DNA of 64,000 bases from Synechococcus sp. WH 8109 (GCF_000161795.2 NZ_CP006882.1:868001-932000), one strand, 5' to 3'. Numbered from the stretch's first letter, positions 1-7,134 are shown. Notes: generated by a model from the letters alone, not told the origin. A program made the numbers and translations.

Positions 1-61
1 TCCGTTCAGGCTCAATTGGGCTCGAGGCAAAGGCTTTCTATCGAATTCAGCCTTGAACGGA
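1..61. repeat. Long inverted repeat at left edge
   Basis: Bases 1-12 (TCCGTTCAGGCT) are the reverse complement of bases 49-61 apart from one inserted T, which would give a 12 bp stem closing a loop of about 36 bases. It lies about 100 bases upstream of the RRM gene. There is no T-run after it, so it is not an obvious terminator. It could be the end of an upstream transcript or part of a leader. The window edge hides the context. Confidence 0.4.
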
Positions 62-161
62 ATTGTTTGGTAGTCCTTGATCCCATCGTTGAGCCATCAG
101 TCCTCAAGGCTGGCATTTGGAGGCTGTGTGCGAATGTAAGCAGTCTTGATCAATTCTTTTT

Positions 162-407
162 TTGACGATCTTTATCGGAAATCTCTCCTGGGACGCTGAG
201 CGGGAGGATCTCATTCATCTGTTCGGTCAGTACGGCGAAGTGAGCAAATGCTCCTTGCCCCTCGACCGGGAGACGGGCCGCAAGCGTGGTTTCGCTTTTG
301 TGGACCTCAGCAGCGAAGCCGATGAGCAGTCGGCAATCGACGACCTGCAGAACGTTGAGTGGATGGGTCGCGCCATCTCCGTTCGCAAAGCCGAACCCCG
401 CCGCTGA
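162..407 (+). CDS. RRM-type RNA-binding protein
   Basis: A single RNA recognition motif fills this 81-residue protein. RNP2 (IFIGNL) is at residues 3-8 and RNP1 (KRGFAFVDL) at 41-49. The glycine-rich tail of many cold-inducible cyanobacterial Rbp proteins is absent. Cyanobacterial Rbp proteins bind single-stranded RNA in the cytoplasm and affect mRNA stability and localisation; the target here is unknown. The start is a TTG at 162 that places the RNP2 strand at the N-terminus, as usual for the family, although no good Shine-Dalgarno sequence precedes it. The gene stands alone, with a minus-strand gene converging from the right. Confidence 0.9.
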   Translation: MTIFIGNLSWDAEREDLIHLFGQYGEVSKCSLPLDRETGRKRGFAFVDLSSEADEQSAIDDLQNVEWMGRAISVRKAEPRR

Positions 408-431
408 GCTTCACAACAGCTTCGCTTCACC

Positions 432-698
432 TCACTGTCCAAACCCACGGTCGGTTGTGGATGGTGAGGTTTTGTTGTGCGTTGCGTTGGGCTGTGGCTG
501 TTCTGAGGCCTGCTGTGATGAGGCCCGGTTGAACCGACTATCCAGCCAACGCGAAACGATGTAGATCCCAATGAACATGGGGATGTAGATCTGATACGCA
601 CTCTGTTGTTCAATCTCGAGCTGATTGACGACGGTGACAGCAGCGGTGCTGAGCACGAGGTAGATCCCGACGCGCCGAAACAGGGGTGATTTGAACAA
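432..698 (-). CDS. Small membrane protein, unknown
   Basis: 88 residues with two hydrophobic segments, roughly 10-26 and 35-51, followed by a polar tail rich in Gln, Ser and Pro. The profile suggests a two-helix inner- or thylakoid-membrane hairpin protein. The start used is TTG at 698 because no ATG lies near the first hydrophobic segment. I do not recognise the family. It converges with the RRM gene, with 24 bases between the stops. Overlapping open frames on the plus strand lack any recognisable domain. Confidence 0.6.
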   Translation of the reverse strand: MFKSPLFRRVGIYLVLSTAAVTVVNQLEIEQQSAYQIYIPMFIGIYIVSRWLDSRFNRASSQQASEQPQPNATHNKTSPSTTDRGFGQ

Positions 699-809
699 CG
701 TTGTGAGAGCTCAAGAGTTTGATCATGTTCACCTGCCGTTGAACTCCATCAACTGGGGGATGTGCCAGACGCGCTTTGCCTGCTGAGGGGGGGGCGCTGC
801 AACGCTCCG

Positions 810-1030
810 ATGCCACCCGCCTATGACCTGATCATTGAGCGTGGGGGCTCAATCGTGGTGGATACCATCGATGCCTGTGACGAAGATGCTGCCTGGCGCG
901 CTGGCCTGATATGCACATCGAGGCACTGTTGGTCGTGGTCTGCAAGGACGAACACGACCCCGAATCGACGCGGGCTTAGTGTTCTATTAAGAGCTGGAGC
1001 GATGTTGTGATCGGTTTGATCGCCTCAGGT
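810..1030 (+). pseudogene. Decayed hypothetical gene, multiple frameshifts
   Basis: The frame opening at ATG 810 (MPPAYDLIIERGG...) reads as protein up to about base 900 (DEDAAWRAG). The sense of the sequence then moves to another frame starting near 905 (DMHIEALLVVVCKDEHD), which stops at TAG 977-979. A third frame continues with ELERCCDRFD to about 1025. Each piece has coding character and they fit end to end, so the best reading is one small protein gene with two frameshifts. The family is not recognised and the original stop is uncertain. A sequencing error cannot be excluded, but two independent shifts within 100 bases favour real decay. Confidence 0.5.
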
Positions 1031-1175
1031 TTGTTCCTGGTGTTTCCCTCAATTCCCGGAGCGGATCTGTCCCTGTTCCACCAGCTCAACAGGGAACTCG
1101 GTGCCATCTGTCAGGAGCCACCCGCTCAGGCCATCAGGGTCTGTCGCCTTCATGCCCGCCTGGTGAACGGCTGAG

Positions 1176-1711
1176 TCAGCGCTCGTCCGGCACCACACCA
1201 CAGGCAACCCGTGCACCACCTCCACCGAGGGGGGCTCGTCCCTGTAGGTGTCGCCGCCTGCATGAACAATCAGTGCTTTCCCCTTCAGGTCAGCTGTGCT
1301 GAGCCGTGGCGCCACCACGCTGGTATTGGTCTTGCCGTCGCCATCCACCACCAGCCTGCTGAGATCGCCTCGGTGACCGTTTCCGAAGGGGCCGAGGTGT
1401 TGACCCGTTTCGTCAGGGTCCCAGTGACCTCCGGCAGCCAAGCCGGCAACAGCTTTGCCCTCATCGGTTTCGCCCACTTCACAGCTTCCCGTGCTGTGGA
1501 GATGGAAGCCATGTTCCCCAGGGCTCAGCCCCGCCAGATCGGGATAAATCACCAGGCCCTGGTCGGTGTCTTGCACTGTGACGCTGCCGATCGATTCGCC
1601 AATGCCCATGGCATCAATGCGTTGCAGGGTTACCTCCAGAGCTCCGCACCAGCTTGGAGTGAGCGTGAGCAGGCTGATGAGCAGAACGAGCTGGGCGAGC
1701 AGGAGACGCAT
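1176..1711 (-). pseudogene. sodC: Cu/Zn superoxide dismutase, frameshifted C-terminus
   Basis: Periplasmic Cu/Zn superoxide dismutase, which converts superoxide to peroxide and oxygen. Counting from ATG 1711: signal peptide at about residues 1-23, copper ligands in HLH (70-72), bridging and zinc ligands in GGHWD (96) and the following GQH and NGHRGD, then VHAGGD (150-154). Just after GDTYRDEPP the frame breaks inside a run of six C. The expected ending LGGGGARVACGVVPDER, with the active-site Arg and the disulfide Cys, is present in the next frame and stops at 1178-1176. In the actual frame translation runs on to 1049 with unrelated residues. One missing C would explain the break, by mutation or sequencing error. 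As written, the product lacks the catalytic Arg and the structural disulfide. Confidence 0.85.
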
Positions 1712-1796
1712 CACAGAACAGCGTGTTCTTGAATTGTCGCCCCCGGTTGGTGCCGTCTGCGGTGAAGATGGTGCGTCGTTCAGCTGATGCTTGGTG

Positions 1797-2033
1797 ATGC
1801 GTTGGGAGTACACCCAGTTGCGATTCGTGCCCCGGGGGAAGTCGTGGACCGGGGAAATCGAGGAGCTCTGGCTGGATGATCGCCAGCTGATCTCCAGAAG
1901 TCATCCGCAGCGTGACGTCACCCTGGTGGGCTTGATGAATGAATTGGGAGAGCAGGGTTGGGAATTGGTGACCTACGCCCAACCCTTCACTGGCTACCAC
2001 GGTGGTTGCTACACCTTTAAACGTCAGAAGTGA
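1797..2033 (+). CDS. DUF4177-like conserved protein
   Basis: A 78-residue soluble protein. It has the layout of short DUF4177-type proteins: an N-terminal strand (MRWEYTQLRF), a central helix ending NELGEQGWELVTY, and a closing strand YTFKR. The GWELV motif is the family hallmark. Function is unknown. ATG 1797 is preferred over the upstream TTG/GTG in the same frame because the family starts directly with the WEY strand. It is transcribed divergently from sodC. Confidence 0.75.
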   Translation: MRWEYTQLRFVPRGKSWTGEIEELWLDDRQLISRSHPQRDVTLVGLMNELGEQGWELVTYAQPFTGYHGGCYTFKRQK

Positions 2034-2042
2034 GCAGGTGAT

Positions 2043-2165
2043 TTAGAGCGGGCTGGCATTGATGTGCTGGGCCATGCCCATAAAACCGATCACGAGAAGA
2101 GCAACAGCGACGGTTGAGGCAATGGATGCCAAGCCCATTTGAGTTTGATTGCTCAGGCTTTTCAT
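2043..2165 (-). CDS. Tiny single-helix membrane protein
   Basis: Reading the minus strand from ATG 2165 gives a 40-residue protein, MKSLSNQTQMGLASIAS..., with one hydrophobic helix at about residues 11-31 and a short polar end. Its ATG overlaps the TGA of the preceding minus-strand gene (2162-2374) in the form ATGA, which implies translational coupling and supports it as real. Single-helix proteins of this size are common as accessory subunits of photosynthetic complexes, but no specific family is recognised. Confidence 0.65.
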   Translation of the reverse strand: MKSLSNQTQMGLASIASTVAVALLVIGFMGMAQHINASPL

Positions 2166-2374
2166 GCATCAACCTCGTTTTTTAGATGTACGAGAATGCA
2201 TTGCTCGTAACAACTGCCATCATCAAGATTGCAGAGGGTCAGGCATTCAAAATAGGCATTCACTTGTGATTCAGTGACGCAAGCTTGGGAAGCATTTGGT
2301 GACTCCAGGTTTGTATTCAGCATGTCTTTATCAATTCGCAGAGCGACACTATACCGATTTTCTTTCTTGAGCAA
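2162..2374 (-). CDS. Small cysteine-containing hypothetical protein
   Basis: 70 residues, soluble. Four cysteines cluster in the C-terminal half (ECLTLC then SCYEQC), a CxxxC-x6-CxxxC arrangement like the helical hairpin of small disulfide or metal-binding proteins. The start is a TTG at 2374; an internal ATG could also serve. The segment is noticeably AT-richer than its neighbours, which may indicate recent acquisition. The stop overlaps the start of the tiny membrane protein downstream, so the two probably form one operon. Confidence 0.55.
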   Translation of the reverse strand: MLKKENRYSVALRIDKDMLNTNLESPNASQACVTESQVNAYFECLTLCNLDDGSCYEQCILVHLKNEVDA

Positions 2375-2482
2375 TGAAATTATTGCGGCGGGTAAATACC
2401 TAGATAAAATTACCTATATCAGGCTGATTGTGATGGTCGGTCTTTGCTTTTGGGTTGATCCCTTGCTTCTTATGGTGAGCCG

Positions 2483-2836
2483 ATGAGCAAGGGCAACCCC
2501 GCTGAACGGCTCGAGGACGAGCTCGATCGTGCCAAGGCTTGTGGCCGTTGGCTCAGTGACGATGAGCTGGCTGCGCTTGGTCGTGAGGCTGATGCCGAAG
2601 CCCTTCTGGTTGAGGCTAAGAAACAGCGTGATCGCAAGCTGATGATCCTCGCCGGGGTCTGCCTGTTGATCCCGCCGTTGTGGCCTGTGGCCCTCGGGCT
2701 GACCCTGTTTCTTCTCTATCCAGACACTATGGCCAGGATCGGGCTGGCCGCCGCAATCACCTTCTTGGTGGGCGGATTGCTGTTGGCCGGCGTGCTCTGT
2801 TTGGCGATGGTCTGGCTTATTAAGTTGCTGTTCTGA
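2483..2836 (+). CDS. Conserved membrane protein, unknown
   Basis: 117 residues. The N-terminal half is charged and helical (MSKGNPAERLEDELDRAKA..., EAKKQRDRK) and is followed by hydrophobic segments at about residues 52-80 and 85-115, giving three or four membrane passes. ATG 2483 follows directly on coding-like sequence. No family is recognised. The hydrophilic head probably faces the cytoplasm. It converges with the yccF remnant downstream. Confidence 0.65.
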   Translation: MSKGNPAERLEDELDRAKACGRWLSDDELAALGREADAEALLVEAKKQRDRKLMILAGVCLLIPPLWPVALGLTLFLLYPDTMARIGLAAAITFLVGGLLLAGVLCLAMVWLIKLLF

Positions 2837-2851
2837 TCAGCTCTGCTGAGA

Positions 2852-3251
2852 TCAGTTTCGTGATTTCACCACCGTCATACCGACGGGGGTCAGGGCAATC
2901 AAAGCCAGCTTGATGTGCTGAATGCCAAAGGGAATGCCGAAGATCGTCACAAAACAAGCCAGTGCACTGCTGAGGTGACCCGGGGCCAGCCACCAGCCGG
3001 CCACAAACCAGATCACATTGCCGAGCGCACCCGGGGGGCTGTTCCCAGATCACCTCGTCCCCTGAGCTGACGACGGCTCACGGCCTAGGAGCCGAAGGGC
3101 CAGAGCTAGAAACAGCCGACCCCCCAGCACGACCTTGCCCATGGCATCCAACGATAGTGATGGCGCAGATGAATGCGGACAGCCACCAGGCCAGAGCCAT
3201 GGGAAGTTAGCCGAGAACAACCCAGAGCAGGTTGAGGATTATCGAGATCAT
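2852..3251 (-). pseudogene. yccF: YccF family membrane protein, degraded
   Basis: Reading the minus strand from ATG 3251 gives MISIILNLLWVVLG, then a TAA, then LPMALAWWLSAFICAITIVG. After a frameshift comes PWARSCW, with further in-frame stops, and LWPFGS. A second shift restores NVIWFVAGWWLAPGH and IFGIPFGIQHIKLALIAL, ending KSRN at 2852. These pieces match in order the two repeated halves of the YccF/DUF307 inner-membrane family. At least three stops and two shifts make this a dead gene rather than a sequencing artefact. It lies between two intact genes. Confidence 0.85.
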
Positions 3252-3316
3252 GTCTCCATTGTCACGGCAAGCCCAAGGCCCTTTCGTTAAATTCTGTTAA
3301 ATGTGTTTGACCAGGC

Positions 3317-4177
3317 ATGGTGGGCAATTTCGGGATTGTGGGTTGTGGATATGTCGGATCCGCTGTCGCCACCCATCTCAGGCGCCAGGGCCATGAGGTT
3401 GTCGGCACCACTACAAGCCCCGGACGATTGGCTGCACTCTGCGATCTGGTCGACCATCCCCGCCTCTACAGCGCTGGCGATCCGATGGCGGATTCCAGCT
3501 TCTTAAATCGGCTCGATGGGGTTCTTATTGCGATGGCGCCCACCACCGCCACCTTTGAAGAAGATCAGTATGAGAAGGTTTATGGTCAGGCGGTTCCGGC
3601 CCTTATTGAGGCGCTGCATCAGCGCCAGGGACGGCGACCGCTGCATGTGACCTACCTGAGCAGTGCAGGGGTGTATGGCGATCAGGCCGGCGCGATCTGC
3701 AGTGAGCTGACCCCTCCGGATTGTTCGAACAACGCCAACGCTCTTCTGGCCAGCGCCGAGACGTCTGTTCTTTCCTTGAACGACGCTTCAACCCAGTCCT
3801 GTGTGCTGCGGCTCGGTGGTATCTACGGTCCTGGCAAGGACATCCCTTCGTATATCCGCAGTGCTGCTGGGCAGCCGGTTCGCAAAAACGGCAATCACAT
3901 CAATGCTTGGGTTCATCTTCACGACATCATTCGCGGTGTTGACTTTGCCTTCGGCCGGCGGCTCCAAGGCATCTACAACCTTGTGGATGATCTCCAGTTC
4001 ACCCGGCGTCAGCTTTCCAATGCCTTGTGTGATGACTTCGGATTGCCCCCTGTGATCTGGGACAACCACGATCGCCCCGGTGCACGCATCTTCAATGCCC
4101 GTGTCAGCAACGCCCGGCTGCGTGAAATCGGATTTCAGCTCAGCGTCAGCTCCATGCTGGACCCTGTTGCGGCCTGA
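3317..4177 (+). CDS. NAD(P)-binding epimerase/dehydratase family protein
   Basis: 286 residues with an N-terminal Rossmann fold. The dinucleotide-binding motif GIVGCGYVGSA is at about residues 6-16. The middle of the protein has SSAGVYG and LRLGGIYGPG, typical of atypical extended short-chain dehydrogenases related to YeeZ and nucleoside-sugar epimerases. The usual YxxxK catalytic pair is not evident, so activity may differ or be binding only. The substrate cannot be told from sequence. It stands alone, with an AT-rich presumptive promoter region upstream (3255-3316). Confidence 0.8.
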   Translation: MVGNFGIVGCGYVGSAVATHLRRQGHEVVGTTTSPGRLAALCDLVDHPRLYSAGDPMADSSFLNRLDGVLIAMAPTTATFEEDQYEKVYGQAVPALIEALHQRQGRRPLHVTYLSSAGVYGDQAGAICSELTPPDCSNNANALLASAETSVLSLNDASTQSCVLRLGGIYGPGKDIPSYIRSAAGQPVRKNGNHINAWVHLHDIIRGVDFAFGRRLQGIYNLVDDLQFTRRQLSNALCDDFGLPPVIWDNHDRPGARIFNARVSNARLREIGFQLSVSSMLDPVAA

Positions 4178-4347
4178 GGGCCCAGCCCCGATTAGCGAAG
4201 CTGTTCAAAGTTCGCGGCGGATTTGATTTTTCGATACAGCTTGTGCATCGATTTCTCATTTTTTGTTGTTGATGTAAAGCAGGTTTGCGGAATCCACGTT
4301 CAACTTGCTGGGTTGATTAGACCCTGCGCATTCAACGCGGTGGCGCT

Positions 4348-4494
4348 GTGAAAGACGAATCGTTCTGCATCGAATTTGCGTCCTCCTTGGCATTGATGTT
4401 GCTGGAGCTCAACGCAGAACTTCTTGAGTTTGCAGACGAAGCATCCAACGTCAAAGCAGAGCTTTCTGTTGTAGAACTTGAGCGTGCCTGCTGA
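4348..4494 (+). CDS. Small acidic helical protein
   Basis: A 48-residue frame begins at GTG 4348 and ends at TGA 4492-4494, overlapping the ATG of the next gene by one base (TGATG). It is rich in Leu, Glu and Ala (LMLLELNAELLEFADEAS), so it is probably one long amphipathic helix or a helical hairpin. The overlap with the next gene suggests a coupled pair. The frame is open a little further upstream (from 4321) without a better start. Family unknown. Confidence 0.5.
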   Translation: MKDESFCIEFASSLALMLLELNAELLEFADEASNVKAELSVVELERAC

Positions 4495-4787
4495 TGGTGG
4501 ATCGCATTCGTGCCGTCTTTGCTGATGCCCAAACGGAGGGTATGTATCAGCTGTGTGACGTCATCAATGCAGCGCGTGATCTTGCACCGAATTCAGATTT
4601 TCAGGCCTGTTACGACCTTGTGATCGCATCCGGCGGCCCTGAAGTTGAAACCTGGATCAACTTCACGGTGACCACAGCCACCCGCTTCGATCTTGATGAT
4701 CAACCCGAGCCAGAACAGTTTCTTTCCGTTCTCGAGGAGTGTTGTGATGCCCGTCGAGAGCAGCAGCGGGCTCAGCCTTCGGAATAA
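4494..4787 (+). CDS. Conserved hypothetical protein
   Basis: 97 residues, soluble, acidic and mostly helical, with three scattered cysteines and a Glu/Gln/Arg-rich tail. No catalytic motif or membrane segment is seen. It follows the 48-residue frame with a one-base overlap and converges with the next gene, overlapping it by 16 bases. I do not recognise the family; the base composition matches the surrounding genome. Confidence 0.6.
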   Translation: MVDRIRAVFADAQTEGMYQLCDVINAARDLAPNSDFQACYDLVIASGGPEVETWINFTVTTATRFDLDDQPEPEQFLSVLEECCDARREQQRAQPSE

Positions 4788-5008
4788 CGAAGTGCCTTGA
4801 GGCCCATCACCAGATGGGTGCGAAAACTTCCCAGCGCCATCACCTGCTTGGGCGATCGCGTGTCGCTTACAGCATCGCCCTGGTCTTCAATCCAACGCAG
4901 CAATTCCTGGGTTTGGTCGGCCCATGCACTCAGTGCTGCGCGGAGTAATTCGTCATCGCTGAGTCGCCCTTCAGGAACGGCGGATGTGTCCATCGCCGCT
5001 TTCAGCAA
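4772..5008 (-). CDS. Hypothetical helical protein, start uncertain
   Basis: From TTG 5008 the product is 78 residues, soluble and helical (RLSDDELLRAALSAWADQTQELL). The same frame stays open and protein-like upstream, reading ERLKILLSIDPDPFVPDALSH, back to a TGA near 5097, but contains no ATG, GTG or TTG in a sensible place. Either a rare start (ACG or ATT) is used, the start codon has been lost, or the short form from 5008 is made. Family unknown. Confidence 0.5.
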   Translation of the reverse strand: MLKAAMDTSAVPEGRLSDDELLRAALSAWADQTQELLRWIEDQGDAVSDTRSPKQVMALGSFRTHLVMGLKALRYSEG

Positions 5009-5141
5009 GGCGTTGAGTTGCTGATGACTCAGCGCGTCAGGAACAAAGGGATCAGGATCGATGCTTAAGAGAATCTTTAGGCGTTCTTCGACCGTAGTTC
5101 AGGGGTATCGGTTGCGACCACCCGTGTTTTGGCTCATTGCG

Positions 5142-5528
5142 TCAGCGTGATCGAGCTTGATCCGGGTCAACGCTCAGCCCGCGGGTGGCGAGGGCCAGGC
5201 GCCGGGCTGCCAACAGGGCTGGATAAGCCAGTGCTGAACGTTGGTTGTCACTGAACAGCTTGGCCAGCAGTCCGAGCAGGGGATCGCTGGGGTTCATGCG
5301 CCGGCTGAGTTCTGCAATGGCTTCGCTGCCATGCCACTTTTGCTTCCCTTCGATTAGCACGGCGCCATTGCGCAGAGGCAGTCCGAGGGCATTGAGCTCG
5401 CGACGGATCTTGTGATCGGCGCGCCCGTCAACAATGCGCAGGTTGGGAGCACCCGCCTGGAGCTCACTGCGGAGGGCGAACTCTCGACAGAATGGGCATC
5501 CGCCGTCGTAGATGAGGGTCAACAGCAT
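5142..5528 (-). CDS. DCC-family thiol-disulfide protein (DUF393)
   Basis: 128 residues from ATG 5528. The N-terminus LLTLIYDGGCPFC carries the DxxxC-x2-C signature (residues about 8-15) of the DCC/DUF393 family, which has a thioredoxin-like fold. Members are predicted thiol-disulfide oxidoreductases; substrates are mostly unknown. The rest is helical with a conserved ALAYPALLAARR stretch. The longer upstream frame to 5603 is rejected because the family begins at the first strand. It is divergent from the secreted-protein gene that starts at the same base, 5528. Confidence 0.85.
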   Translation of the reverse strand: MLLTLIYDGGCPFCREFALRSELQAGAPNLRIVDGRADHKIRRELNALGLPLRNGAVLIEGKQKWHGSEAIAELSRRMNPSDPLLGLLAKLFSDNQRSALAYPALLAARRLALATRGLSVDPDQARSR

Positions 5529-5893
5529 TGCTGAATTCTGTCGCGAAGGGCCTGGGCCTGGCGTTGTTGATGCTCTGCTTTTTTGCGGGTCCCCAGCCGT
5601 CATGGGCCGATTGGATCTGCGATGGGGATCGACTCAGTGTTGAGATCACGCGGGGAGCCGTCGATCTCACCGGGCTGGCGGAAGGCATTCCCAACACTTT
5701 GGAGGGAAGCCTGCCGGGTGACGGAGTTCTGCTGCGCTGGCGCGATGTGGAGTTGCAACTACCGCGCACCAACAATGCAGGTGCCCCCAGTTACACCGAC
5801 GGCCGTTGGTGGTGGCGGGTCGTTGATGAATCAGCGCCTGAATTTTGGGAACGCCGCGGCACGGTGATTCGCCACCAATGTGAGCTGATCTGA
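5528..5893 (+). CDS. Secreted hypothetical protein
   Basis: 121 residues. An N-terminal signal peptide (hydrophobic core GLALLMLCFFAG, cleavage likely after SWA near residue 28) leads to a beta-rich mature domain with two cysteines, CDGDRLSVEI near the start and HQCELI at the end, which could form a disulfide. The start is a TTG at 5528, one base overlapping the start codon of the divergent DCC gene. Probably periplasmic or exported. Family not recognised. Confidence 0.65.
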   Translation: MLNSVAKGLGLALLMLCFFAGPQPSWADWICDGDRLSVEITRGAVDLTGLAEGIPNTLEGSLPGDGVLLRWRDVELQLPRTNNAGAPSYTDGRWWWRVVDESAPEFWERRGTVIRHQCELI

Positions 5894-5905
5894 GCCTTCG
5901 TCCTG

Positions 5906-6235
5906 CTACCGCCGTTTTCGCTTGCGGCGGTTGGCCTTGCGCGTTCCTCCATAGCGATAACCAGCTTGTTCGCGAAAGTTCGGCCAGCAGGTTTCGCATA
6001 CCAGGATCCAGTCCGCGAGTCGGGCGGTGCTCACCCGGAAATGCACGTCCCCCGGCTGTCTGCAGTGATCACAACAGAATCTTTTGTTTTTCCACAATTG
6101 TTCAACCGACCCCTCTGGCGGATCGGTGCCTTGAAGCTTCTCCTGAGGATTGGTTGCTTCGTTCACAGCAGGGAGCGCTTCGTTGCCACTTGAGGCGTTT
6201 TCGAAATCACCGATGCATTTGTTGCTTGAAATCAA
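5906..6235 (-). CDS. Small zinc-ribbon-like protein
   Basis: Up to 109 residues from TTG 6235. The C-terminal half has CCDHCRQPGDVHFRV and later LVCETCW, two CxxC knuckles about 27 residues apart, typical of a zinc ribbon. The extreme C-terminus is very basic (RKANRRKRKRR), which suggests nucleic acid or ribosome contact. The N-terminal 50 residues are low in order and the exact start is uncertain. Function unknown. Confidence 0.65.
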   Translation of the reverse strand: MISSNKCIGDFENASSGNEALPAVNEATNPQEKLQGTDPPEGSVEQLWKNKRFCCDHCRQPGDVHFRVSTARLADWILVCETCWPNFREQAGYRYGGTRKANRRKRKRR

Positions 6236-6410
6236 CGGCCAGCACAGCGTTCTTCACATTGAACGGCATGATGTGCCGGGGACTGCTGAGCGCCTGAGGC
6301 TTGTTTTCCACGCCGATGGCCAAAACCACTGTGCTCGCCAGGATCAGTTGTTTTGGCCCTGTGGAAAAGCTGTGTATAACTCTACGAATCGCTTGGAACT
6401 TGGGCGTTGA
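6213..6410 (+). CDS. Small hypothetical protein
   Basis: 65 residues from ATG 6213, beta-rich at the N-terminus (MHLLLEINGQHSVLHI), soluble, with two cysteines. The 5' end overlaps the start of the divergent zinc-ribbon gene by 23 bases and the 3' end overlaps the converging gene at 6382 by 29 bases. Those overlaps lower confidence, but the frame has strand-like alternation and no competing feature covers its middle. Confidence 0.4.
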   Translation: MHLLLEINGQHSVLHIERHDVPGTAERLRLVFHADGQNHCARQDQLFWPCGKAVYNSTNRLELGR

Positions 6411-6633
6411 TGGAGGCTTTTAGGGCGGCCATCTCGTGGGCGGTGAGGTGAGCTTCGACGGCCTCAGGGGTGTTGTTCCGATAGTGGATCCATGCCTCGT
6501 AGCAATGTTCTTGTGTTGCTGATGGGTTCTGACCTTCACTAACTCCTGTGCTGAGCAGAAGCTCTTCAATCCTGGCCAGCCGAGCTTCGATCCGGCTCAA
6601 GCGGCTGCCGATGGCGTCGTCTTGTTGCGTCAC
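6382..6633 (-). CDS. Coiled-coil hypothetical protein
   Basis: 83 residues from GTG 6633. Residues about 8-28 (IGSRLSRIEARLARIEELL) form a heptad-like coiled coil, suggesting oligomerisation. The C-terminal half is a separate helical region (EAVEAHLTAHEMAALKASI). No catalytic motif is seen and the family is not recognised. Confidence 0.6.
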   Translation of the reverse strand: MTQQDDAIGSRLSRIEARLARIEELLLSTGVSEGQNPSATQEHCYEAWIHYRNNTPEAVEAHLTAHEMAALKASINAQVPSDS

Positions 6634-6680
6634 CTACTGATGGGCGGTGGGTCCCGTGATTGTTGCGGAGAGCGTCTGGG

Positions 6681-6718
6681 TTGACGCTGTAGTACATGCG
6701 CACTAAAACAGATGTACT
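6681..6718 (+). promoter_or_regulatory. Promoter with partial LexA-like palindrome
   Basis: TTGACG (6681-6686) is followed after 17 bases by TAAAAC (6704-6709), a plausible sigma70-type -35/-10 pair. The segment AAAACAGATGTACT (6705-6718) keeps the right half of the AGTAC-N4-GTACT palindrome exactly and three of five bases of the left half. A further AGTACAT at 6691-6697 forms an inverted repeat with ATGTACT at 6712-6718. The half-site ends 12 bases before ATG 6731. The layout matches the sites at 9421-9459 and 41461-41499. Confidence 0.5.
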
Positions 6719-6730
6719 GCTCCGAAACTC

Positions 6731-6922
6731 ATGGCTGCGAGTTCTCCTTACGCCACCTTCCGTGCTGACGAGTGGATGCGTCATTCCTTGATCCGACCCC
6801 GCAAGGCTTTTCCGGCGGCAGCCTCAGCCGTGGCGAAACCTCGTGCCAGGACCACCCCTTCTGTTCGAGCCTGTGATGCCGTGCAGGGGGAGCTTTTTCT
6901 GTTTCCTGTCGTGATCTGCTGA
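6731..6922 (+). CDS. Small basic protein with LexA-like promoter
   Basis: 63 residues from ATG 6731. The N-terminal part is basic and polar (DEWMRHSLIRPRKAF, VAKPRARTT) and the C-terminus is a short hydrophobic run (ELFLFPVVIC). No domain is recognised. Support comes mainly from a good promoter immediately upstream that overlaps a partial AGTAC-N4-GTACT palindrome. If that site binds LexA, the gene would be induced by DNA damage. It could be a small regulator or membrane-active peptide; this is inference. Confidence 0.45.
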   Translation: MAASSPYATFRADEWMRHSLIRPRKAFPAAASAVAKPRARTTPSVRACDAVQGELFLFPVVIC

Positions 6923-7008
6923 GCCTTGGTCTCTGCGACAAACATTTGCAGGAGTCGCTGTTTGCCCCCTGTTCTGCCAGGGTGACAAGTGGTTTTTATA
7001 GCTAGACC

Positions 7009-7134
7009 ATGCTGTTGTTCGCCTCCCAGACAGCTCCAGGCGGTCCGACTGTCATTCTTCCGGCCCTGCTTATCACCGGGCTTCTCGTCGCAGCATCCCA
7101 GGCGTTCGTTCCCAAGGGCGGCGACAAGAACTGA
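7009..7134 (+). CDS. Tiny single-helix membrane protein
   Basis: ATG 7009 opens a 41-residue frame, MLLFASQTAPGGPTVILPALLITGL..., ending FVPKGGDKN at TGA 7132-7134. It has one membrane helix (about residues 14-31) and a short charged tail, a layout like small photosystem or cytochrome subunits. An overlapping 120-residue minus-strand frame is low in complexity and unlikely to be real. Family not recognised. Confidence 0.6.
   Translation: MLLFASQTAPGGPTVILPALLITGLLVAASQAFVPKGGDKN

Noticed and set aside
2274-2486. 70-codon plus-strand frame
   Set aside because: Antisense to the cysteine-containing gene; its hydrophobic tail is a composition effect of AT-rich DNA.
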